Notes under the pieces: model-generated
What the model was told of the DNA's origin: nothing
Databases searched by the model: none
The model's input: the letters and a program-made list of their open reading frames with translations, nothing else
From: JANXLS01 sp038227045
Lineage (GTDB): Bacteria; Planctomycetota; SZUA-567; H5-PLA8
Reading direction: 5' to 3'
Assembly (NCBI GenBank): GCA_038227045.1
Contig: JBBRQD010000092.1
Coordinates: 1-21,408, forward strand
Length of the DNA: 21,408 nucleotides
Position numbers and translations under genes: made by a program
Shown here: positions 7,930 through 15,100 of the stretch, piece after piece
Layout: each line of letters opens with the position of its first letter
How positions within the stretch are numbered: the first letter of the stretch is position 1

Positions 7930-8637
7930 ATGATGCGGGCCGTCATTGCATTGGTCGTTGTCCTGGTTGTGGTTTCCGGGATTGTTGTGCTTGGAGCTAA
8001 AAACAGCGGCGGGGATACGACGCAGGTATCGCCACCCCCTGTGCCTCCAGAATCATTTGTCCGTCCGGAAACGCACGTCATCGACTGCGGCAAGCCGGAT
8101 TATCTGGAAGATAAGTTCACCGATAAGGATGGCGTTGCCGTGACCGTTCTGGAAATCGGCAAATCCACCGAAGGCGAGGAAATTACGTTCCTGCATTCGC
8201 CGAAGTGGATCAATAAATGCATCCCGGACGAAAAAGAAAAAGAGAAACTCAACCCGCCCGGCAAATTGCCAGGACTGGCCGTCTACAAGTTCGACGTACA
8301 GCGCGACGACACGTATTATGTCTTCTTGAGCGCGAAATGGACCGATACGTGCGGTAATTCAGTCTACGTCTTGATGAACGGCCCTGAAAAGGGCGGGCAT
8401 GGTGCTCCGGAAGAAAACTATGTTTACATCAAGGATCAGAATGGCTATAAGGCCGAAAAGGAATACCAACTGGCCTGGCATCCGTTGATCAAGGAAAATA
8501 AGCCGCTGCCATTCCATTTGACTAAAGGCCCGAATCGAATCGAATTGCACACGCGTCAAGACGGCCCTCGTTTCGATCAGTTGGTCATAACGACCGACGC
8601 CAACGCGCCGGCAGTGCCTCGAGTAAAAGCGAAGTAA
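7930..8637 (+). CDS. Membrane-anchored protein, possible galactose-binding-like beta-sandwich
   Basis: Not assigned to a known family. The 235-residue product starts with a hydrophobic segment (about residues 4-22, AVIALVVVLVVVSGIVVLG) with no clear cleavage site, so it is likely anchored in the inner membrane with the rest in the periplasm. A Pro-rich linker (about 34-40) follows. The remaining ~185 residues look beta-rich. DDTYYVFLSAKWTDTCGNSV and the ending GPNRIELHTRQDGPRFDQLV resemble strands of carbohydrate-binding or malectin-like sandwiches, where a Gly-x-Asn turn and a final Asp-Gly...Asp strand are common; this is a weak, motif-level resemblance. Cysteines at 53, 97 and 141 could form a disulfide. 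The start ATG has AAGGAG with a 9-nt spacer. The next gene begins 18 nt after its stop, so it appears to lead the four-gene cluster. Confidence 0.8.
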   Translation: MMRAVIALVVVLVVVSGIVVLGAKNSGGDTTQVSPPPVPPESFVRPETHVIDCGKPDYLEDKFTDKDGVAVTVLEIGKSTEGEEITFLHSPKWINKCIPDEKEKEKLNPPGKLPGLAVYKFDVQRDDTYYVFLSAKWTDTCGNSVYVLMNGPEKGGHGAPEENYVYIKDQNGYKAEKEYQLAWHPLIKENKPLPFHLTKGPNRIELHTRQDGPRFDQLVITTDANAPAVPRVKAK

Positions 8638-8644
8638 GTATTTA

Positions 8645-8651
8645 AGAGGTG
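8645..8651 (+). promoter_or_regulatory. Ribosome binding site deciding a TTG start
   Basis: AGAGGTG stands 6 nt (counted from AGAGG) before the TTG at 8656. The nearby GTG at 8651 runs into a stop after one codon, so the TTG is the only start that serves the following 93-residue frame from its beginning. Confidence 0.55.
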
Positions 8652-8655
8652 TGAA

Positions 8656-8937
8656 TTGAGCGACGAAACAGGCAAAAAAAAGCGGATTCCCGCAAAGAAC
8701 AAGATGCCTAAACCTGCAGCGGGTATCGTGGGCCTGGGGCTCGACGGCACGGATGGCCACACACGCATCACCACGGGCAAAAATTTCAAGCTGATCGGCG
8801 GGTCGAAAGACACGCACGAAGTCATGCAGGAAACAGCGCTCAAGATCAACGAAGAATTGGATCGCCGGCACAAGCGGCTTGAAGACATAACACCGCCGGA
8901 ATTCGTGGAAATCCTGCGCAAAGCAAAGCCGGAGTGA
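8656..8937 (+). CDS. Small hypothetical protein, 93 aa (TTG start)
   Basis: Function not recognised. The product has a basic N-terminus (KKKRIPAKNK, residues 7-16), a Gly-rich middle (GIVGLGLDGTDGHTRITTGK, about 23-42) that reads like a compact beta-hairpin rather than disorder, and a helical, charged C-terminal half with KINEELDRRHKRLEDITPPE. There is no signal peptide or membrane segment, so it is predicted cytoplasmic although its neighbours are exported. The TTG start is supported by AGAGGTG just upstream. Its TGA stop overlaps a GTG in the frame of the next gene, which suggests translational coupling. The coding case rests on the ribosome site, tight spacing on both sides, and a non-random composition; the pattern looks like a conserved family but I cannot name one. 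Confidence 0.75.
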   Translation: MSDETGKKKRIPAKNKMPKPAAGIVGLGLDGTDGHTRITTGKNFKLIGGSKDTHEVMQETALKINEELDRRHKRLEDITPPEFVEILRKAKPE

Positions 8938-8957
8938 GTTACCAAAAGCGAGGGGAT

Positions 8958-10739
8958 ATGAAGGGAACGCGTGTTCGCACGCCGTGGTGGTTTTTGGCCG
9001 CGTGTGTCGTTGGATCATTGGCTGGCGCGGAAGACGGCAAGCTGACGCTGCTTCATCAGATGCAGGCTCGGCACATTGCGATTCACGAACAGGTGACTCC
9101 TGCCGTTGTCGAAGTTCAAAGCTACGGTGAAAAAATCCGCGTCGATCGCCCGTGTTATGGCACCGGCGTGGTGATCTCCGCCGACGGCTTGGTGCTGACC
9201 TCCGTGACCGCCGTTCCCGACGTGGCCGAGTCGGTGAAAGTCACGTTTCCAAACGGGCAGATTCACACCGCGAATTTCGTCGATTACGATCCCGCGACCG
9301 AAGTGCGGCTGCTCCGCGTGTTGCCGCTCGCTGGCGCCGCCGATAAGAATTTCAAATTTGTCGAACTCGCCGATTCCACGCAGACCCGCGTGGGCGAATT
9401 GGCCTACACCGCGGGAAATCCATTTCAAACGATTGGCCGCGACAGGCAGGTGGCCTGGAGCGTCGGGACCGTCTCCGGCATCTACACGATCGCGAGCGCC
9501 GACGAATACGCGCACTACAAAGGCTTGATCTTCGAAACCGACGCCGCGGTCAATCCAGGCTCCGACGGCGGGCCGCTCTTCGATGCCAACGCCCGGCTGT
9601 TGGGCGTGTTGAGCTTGAGCTACTGCGAATCGCGCTGGCTGGGGACGGCGATTCCGGTTCATTTGATCAAGAAAGGCCTCGCCCGGCAATTGCAGCAGGT
9701 GCCAATGATCGACCCGCATATTTCGTTCAAGAGCGATTCGGTCGAGGGCGCCAAGGCGGCGCGTGATGTCATGGAAGGGCTGTCGATTTCGAGCCGGGCG
9801 GCTCAACTGGCCATGGTTAAGCTGATCGTCAAACGGCCGGAGAGCGCGCAGCCCAAACCGACTGCCGCCGATGGCGACAAGCGCTCGCTGCCCAACAACA
9901 AACGCCCCGAGGCCCCCGCGAGCGGTGTGATCTTCGATCCGCAAGGCTACATTCTGACCAGCGGTTTCAACGTCGAAGCCGACGATCCGAACGACAACGA
10001 TAAAGTGCAGATCACGGCGATTCTCTCCAACGGCACGCGTCTGCCCGCCAAAGCGCTCGGGCGCCATTACGGTCAAGACGTCGCCGTGTTGAAAATCGAA
10101 GTGCCGAAGGGCTCGGTGATTCCACATATTCCGCTCGCGCCCGATCCCGAATTGCGCCTGGGCCGTTTCATTACGGTTTTGGGTTCCAGCGAGGAGGGCA
10201 GGGAACCGACGCGGACGATGGGGATCGTCAGCGCCGTGGACCGGCTCGATGGCGGCGTGGTCCAAACCGATGCGCTAATCAACTATGGAAACACCGGCGG
10301 CGCGGTGATCGATCTGCGCGGCCGGCTGGTCGGAATCGCCTCGCATTTGAAATTGAACAGCGATTGGAGCCAGCCGAATTCGGGCGTCGGATTCTTCGCG
10401 CAATCGGACCGGATTCTGCCCTATATGGAAGACATGAAACTGGGCCTCGATCTGCGCAGCCCCCAACGCAAAAACCCAGGGTACATCCCTGTTCAAAACA
10501 TGCCCGAAATTCAAGGCGTGCTGGTCAAGGACATCAACCCGGGAGGCGTGGTCTGGCAGGCCCGTCTGCGCGACAACGACGTGATCGTCGCCGTTGACGG
10601 CATGGACACGCCCAACCCGTTGACGCTGGTCCAGGTGCTAAAAGCACACGCCCCCGGCGACAGCATCGACATCACCTGCATGCGCGGCGGAAAGGCCGTG
10701 CATGCGCAGGCGATCCTGACGCCGGATACGAAAAAATAG
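8958..10739 (+). CDS. Exported HtrA-like double pseudoprotease with PDZ domain
   Basis: The 593-residue product has a signal peptide (KGTRVR, then WWFLAACVVGSLAGA, likely cut near residue 24). It has two S1C/DegP-type protease-fold domains and a C-terminal PDZ (about 505-588). Domain 1 (about 40-245) keeps the fold motifs GTGVVISADGLVL, YDPATEVRLL and ETDAAVNPGSDGG, but aligns Thr84, Glu115 and Asp203 with the catalytic His, Asp and Ser of DegP. Domain 2 (about 318-490) keeps Asp374 (GQDVAVLKI) but has Phe337 for His and Thr446 for Ser (NYGNTGG). Neither domain should cut peptides by the normal mechanism, so a chaperone, scaffold or regulatory role is inferred. The ATG at 8958 begins the signal peptide properly and has GAGGGG close upstream; a GTG at 8934 overlapping the previous stop would add 8 residues. 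The active paralogue follows after 11 nt. Confidence 0.88.
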   Translation: MKGTRVRTPWWFLAACVVGSLAGAEDGKLTLLHQMQARHIAIHEQVTPAVVEVQSYGEKIRVDRPCYGTGVVISADGLVLTSVTAVPDVAESVKVTFPNGQIHTANFVDYDPATEVRLLRVLPLAGAADKNFKFVELADSTQTRVGELAYTAGNPFQTIGRDRQVAWSVGTVSGIYTIASADEYAHYKGLIFETDAAVNPGSDGGPLFDANARLLGVLSLSYCESRWLGTAIPVHLIKKGLARQLQQVPMIDPHISFKSDSVEGAKAARDVMEGLSISSRAAQLAMVKLIVKRPESAQPKPTAADGDKRSLPNNKRPEAPASGVIFDPQGYILTSGFNVEADDPNDNDKVQITAILSNGTRLPAKALGRHYGQDVAVLKIEVPKGSVIPHIPLAPDPELRLGRFITVLGSSEEGREPTRTMGIVSAVDRLDGGVVQTDALINYGNTGGAVIDLRGRLVGIASHLKLNSDWSQPNSGVGFFAQSDRILPYMEDMKLGLDLRSPQRKNPGYIPVQNMPEIQGVLVKDINPGGVVWQARLRDNDVIVAVDGMDTPNPLTLVQVLKAHAPGDSIDITCMRGGKAVHAQAILTPDTKK

Positions 10740-10750
10740 GTTAAGGCTCC

Positions 10751-12106
10751 ATGTCCAAAACAATAAATCCAGAATCAATCGCACCAAAACCCCTCTCCCC
10801 CCGGGAGAGGGCCGACGAGCAGCCGTACCGCTCGCGTGGTGAGGGATTCCACGGTCTAATAATCGCTATCGCCTGTCTCTCCGTCTCCGCCTTCGCCGCC
10901 GCCGAATCCGACACCGAAGCGCTCAGCATGGCTCTGCGTGTCGAAGCCGAATTGACGAGCGTCATCGAAAAGACATCCAACGCGTTCGCCTTCGTGGGCG
11001 GCGGGTCGGCAATCGTCATTAGCCCGGACGGCTATATTCTGTCCAATCACCACGTCGCCGGCGACCGCAAGCAGTGGACCGTGCGTGTCTACGGGACCGG
11101 AAAGTTTTTCGTCTGCGATCTCGTCGGCACCGATCCGGTCGGCGATCTGTGTCTGCTCAAAGCGCGGGGCGCTGAAAATCTGCCCTTCGTCAAATTCGGC
11201 GATATTGCGGCGCTGAAAGTCGGCCAGCAGTGTTTGACAATCGGCGATCCGTTCAAGCTCGCCGATCCCTGGGACGGGCCGCCGTCGGTGAGTCTCGGAA
11301 CCATCAGCGCGCTGCACCGCTTTCAGCAAAATTATTGCGACGCGATTCAAACGGATGCGGCCATCAATCCGGGCAATTCGGGCGGCCCGCTGGTGACGCT
11401 CGACGGTGAATTGATTGGCATCACCGGCCAGATCATGTCGCGCTTTCTGGCCAAAGCCAACACCGGAATCGGCTACTCGATTCCGATCGACCAGATCGCC
11501 CGCTTCATTCCGGCGTTGAAATCCGCCGGCGGAACTGCGGTCTACCACGGCACGATGCCGGAAGGCGTGCTGTTTACGCAGAGCAGCATCGACGACGTTC
11601 AAGCCGCGGTGGTGGAATCGGTCGAACCGGCCAGCGAGGCGGAGGTTCTGGATTTTCGAAAAGGCGACAAAGTGCTCCGAGTAAACGACAAACCGGTGCT
11701 GAACTTTTGGCGCTTAAAAGGCATCGTGCAAAGTTATCCGGAAGGGACGCAGGTCTCATTTTTCGTGGCGCGCGCGGGCAAGGAAGTCGAAATTAAATTC
11801 AAGCTGCCGCGCATGCCGCTGCCGCCCGCGCCCGCGTACATCGAAGCGCTGGGAATTCAGGTGGTGCCGACGCGCGCGGGCGACGGCTTGCTCGTCAAAA
11901 TCGTGATGCCCGGCAGCGTGGCCGAAAAAACGGGATTGGCGAAGGACGATGTGATCCTGAAAATCGGCGGTCGGCAGCCGGTTTCAAATTGGCAGCAGGC
12001 TCTGCTGGCCAAGCGCGCTGGCGATCAGGTGCCGGTCGAAATCCGCCGCGCAACTGCGACGGGAACGGTGTCGCGCACGCTGACGATGGTGATCGAACAG
12101 CATTGA
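10751..12106 (+). CDS. HtrA/DegP-like serine protease with two PDZ domains
   Basis: This is a trypsin-like S1C protease of the periplasmic quality-control type. The catalytic triad is intact: His101 in GYILSNHHVAGD, Asp132 in TDPVGDLCLL and Ser210 in DAAINPGNSGGPL. PDZ 1 spans about 270-352 and PDZ 2 about 362-448. A hydrophobic segment (LIIAIACLSVSAFAA, about 36-50) is the expected signal core, but it begins unusually late because residues 13-32 (PKPLSPRERADEQPYRSRGE) are encoded by a palindromic repeat. No ATG, GTG or TTG lies between the repeat and the hydrophobic core, so ATG 10751 (AAGG 4 nt upstream) is the best start. Whether this 35-residue basic leader is processed normally is unclear. 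It follows the pseudoprotease gene by 11 nt. The convergent giant gene ends 2 nt after its stop. Confidence 0.9.
   Translation: MSKTINPESIAPKPLSPRERADEQPYRSRGEGFHGLIIAIACLSVSAFAAAESDTEALSMALRVEAELTSVIEKTSNAFAFVGGGSAIVISPDGYILSNHHVAGDRKQWTVRVYGTGKFFVCDLVGTDPVGDLCLLKARGAENLPFVKFGDIAALKVGQQCLTIGDPFKLADPWDGPPSVSLGTISALHRFQQNYCDAIQTDAAINPGNSGGPLVTLDGELIGITGQIMSRFLAKANTGIGYSIPIDQIARFIPALKSAGGTAVYHGTMPEGVLFTQSSIDDVQAAVVESVEPASEAEVLDFRKGDKVLRVNDKPVLNFWRLKGIVQSYPEGTQVSFFVARAGKEVEIKFKLPRMPLPPAPAYIEALGIQVVPTRAGDGLLVKIVMPGSVAEKTGLAKDDVILKIGGRQPVSNWQQALLAKRAGDQVPVEIRRATATGTVSRTLTMVIEQH
10788..10846 (+). repeat. REP-like palindromic repeat inside the protease 5' coding region
   Basis: CCCTCTCCC (10791-10799) and GGGAGAGGG (10803-10811) form a perfect 9-bp stem with a 3-nt loop. 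They are followed by a spacer and GGTGAGGG (10838-10845). The translated product SPRERADEQPYRSRGEG is one I recall as the reading of a very common dispersed bacterial intergenic repeat. Here it lies in frame between start codon and signal core. Confidence 0.75.
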
Positions 12107-12108
12107 TT

Positions 12109-15100
12109 TCACTTGCCGCTGCGGCCGCTGATGCTCCCGAAATCCATGTTGTTTGAAACCGAAAAATCGACCGGGGCCAGAGACTGGAACGGCACCCCGT
12201 CGAGCAGCATCGCCACCTGAATATTGCGCGGCGCCGATTTGCCTTTACTCACGTCCTGCGACTGCTGGCTGATGCCTTCCGTGTCGAAGCCCAAGCTAAC
12301 CATCGCCTGGCTAAAGTACGTCACATTGATGCGCGCATCCTCGCCACCCACCGCGACATGGCCCTTCTTAATCTTCGTCGAGATTTTCAACGTCTTCAAC
12401 ACGGCCGGCGTTCCCGGCGCCAGGCCCTTGCCATGTTTGTCGATGGTCGTCTCGACGACGATATTGCCAATGGCGACCCAGAATTCGTGCGCGACGGACG
12501 GATCGTAACCGGCCGGAAGCTTGATCGTGCCGTTGTAAGTGACAGTGTCTTTTACCTTGGCCGAGAATGAAAATTTTCCTTTGATTGTCTTCGTCGTGAT
12601 GCCGGTGCTTGCGTCTTTTGGCATGGACAGGATGTTCGTTTTAATGGAGGACGGCGTGGGCGTACCTTCGCCGGTTTCCGCTGTGCTGATCGGCAGCGTG
12701 ATGCGCGCGACTCCAGACACTGCTTTCGTCGACTTGTTGGTGGCGGTCGCCTTGGCCACGAAGATTCCGTGATGCAGGAATGGATGAACCGGGTGGGGGC
12801 CTTTGACCGTGGCGGAACGGCCTGCAAGGTCGCCCCAATCGGTGCTGACGTCATAGGCGTTCGTGCGCGAAAGCGTCAGTTGTGAGTCGTCGATATTAAG
12901 TTGGATGACGCCTCCATCGCTGGCCATGACGCCGATGCTCAAGCCGCCAAGCGGTACTGTGGCCGGCGTTACGATCGGCGGCGCGCCCTGCAGGGTGTTG
13001 GGTACGTTGGCTCCGCCCGAAGCAGGCGCTGGCACGCTTTGAATGACTGTTTGTGTCACCGGTGTAAATCCGTCCGTCACGGTCAGCGAGACTGTGACAC
13101 CAACTGTGTACGCAGCATAGACGTGGCTCACCGTCACCGTCGTTCCCTGCGCGAATGCTCCGGTCAAGTCCGGCGAGCCGTCTCCGAAATTGAATGTGTA
13201 GATCAGTATGTCCGTGTCGGCATCGGTCGCGGTAATCGAATAAGTGACGACCTGATTGAGGATTGCTGGATTTTCGTCCGATGATAAAGGGGGCACGACC
13301 GGCGCCTGGTTCGGCGATACTGTGATCACCAGCGTCTCCGAATCCGTGCCGCCGGCAACCGTCGCGGAGATGGCGGCATTGGTAATGCCGACGGTGCTTG
13401 GAATTCCGGTAATCTGCGCGGTTATTGGATCGAAACTAAGACCCGGAGGCAATCCTGATGCGTCGAACACAGCCAGTGCATTGTTTGCCGTCAGTTGATA
13501 GGAGAAAGGCAAGCCTGCAACGCCCGTGGCGGACAGCGCGCTGGTGATAAGCGACTGAAACGGATTGACGTGCAACGCAAGCATGTTGTCGGCGCTTGGG
13601 GTAAAATGAACGCCGCCGCTGTAAATTGCAAAAACTCTGTACGACCCCATAGGCGTGCCGCCAGGCACCACAAACGACACTGAAGCCGCCCCATTGCTCA
13701 CGGTCGGCGACACCATCGCCGGTCCGAAGGGTGTCGATCCGCTGAACACCTGGAACGACACAGTGCCTTCGTTCACGATCTCTCCTGGCACGGAAACGGT
13801 GGCACGGAGAGTGACGGCGTGATCAACGGCATCAGCGACTGAATTGGCGCTTCCAAGGACCGTCGTCGATGGAGCGGCCACGACAGTCAATGTTTGCGTG
13901 TTGTCCATGCTCGGCATGAAATTGCCGGAGCCGCTGTACGACGCGACAATGGTATACGTGCCGGGTTGCGTCCCGCCCGGGAGGGCATACGTGACACCAG
14001 CGGATCCGTTCGAGACCGTTGTCGACGTGACAGGCGGGCCTACAGGCTTGGAATTCATGTCCAGAAGTTGGAACGTCACGGTACCCTCGTCAACAGGAGC
14101 CCCACCTGCTCCACCGCGGTTGACGGCGATAAATCGGGAAGCGGCTGCGCCCCCCGTGCCGATGCTGATCGAGGCCCCCAACGGCACATTTTGAACTTTG
14201 GACGAATAAAAGGCAAAAGAAGGCGAAGCGGCAGTTGTCGTTGCAGCTGGAGTGACCGTCAACGTGTGCGTATTGTCGCTGCTGTCGCTGAAGTTTATCG
14301 CGTTGAAGAACGTCGCCACGATGGTGTAACTCCCTGTCATCGTGAAACCCGGCACCGTGTACATCACCGTCGCATTTCCGGTGGCATCGACTGGCGAAGT
14401 GAGCGCCGTGCCGACATTTCCCCCGCCTCCGTCCATCAATTGAAACGTGACGAAACCTTCGTTATTAACCGGAGTCCCGCCCGACGTCACCGCGGCTGAA
14501 AGCATGACATTCTGATCCGCCTCATTGAACGTCACGGTGGCGTTGGCGGCTGTAGTGATGGTGACGGCTTGGTTCACGGACATAACCGAGACCGTGTAGG
14601 TCTTGGTGGGAAGACCGCTTTGCGGGGTCACCACAATGGTCAAGATGGTAGTCGCGTCGAAGTTAAGTGCAATCGGTCCGCTCGGCGTGCCGGACACGAC
14701 TGGCGTTCCGTTGACCGTAACTGTGGCACCGGCGTTTACGGTTGTGGGTGTGACGATGATGGTGGTATTGATATCCGAAATGGCAGTGGAGTAAGGTTGG
14801 TTGGTGCCATCGAACGCGGGATTTATCGTACCCACGCTGAGCGTTAAATCCAAAAGATCGGCATTCGTCGAGGGCGTGCCAGTGCCCTGGATGGCGAATG
14901 TGTACGGAGTGTTTGTGCCGTCGTCGCTGTCGATGCTGATCGTCGCCGAACGGGTGCCGAGCGCCGTGGGCATAAACTGGACGGTAAATGTGGTCGTTCC
15001 GTTGAACGCGGTCAGCGGCGTAGACGGTTGCGCAAGGACGACGAAATCCCCCGTAATAACTACGCTCGGCGTGCCAGTGAGGTTCAACGGCGCCGAACCG

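Noticed and set aside
8934..8936. GTG start for the pseudoprotease overlapping the previous stop
   Set aside because: Possible, but ATG 8958 gives a normal short basic n-region and has its own GAGGGG; kept as an alternative only.
9015..10265. Long open frame (416 codons) on the minus strand
   Set aside because: It is antisense to the pseudoprotease, has an Arg/His-rich composition without any family motif, and has no ribosome site; it is a GC-rich shadow frame.
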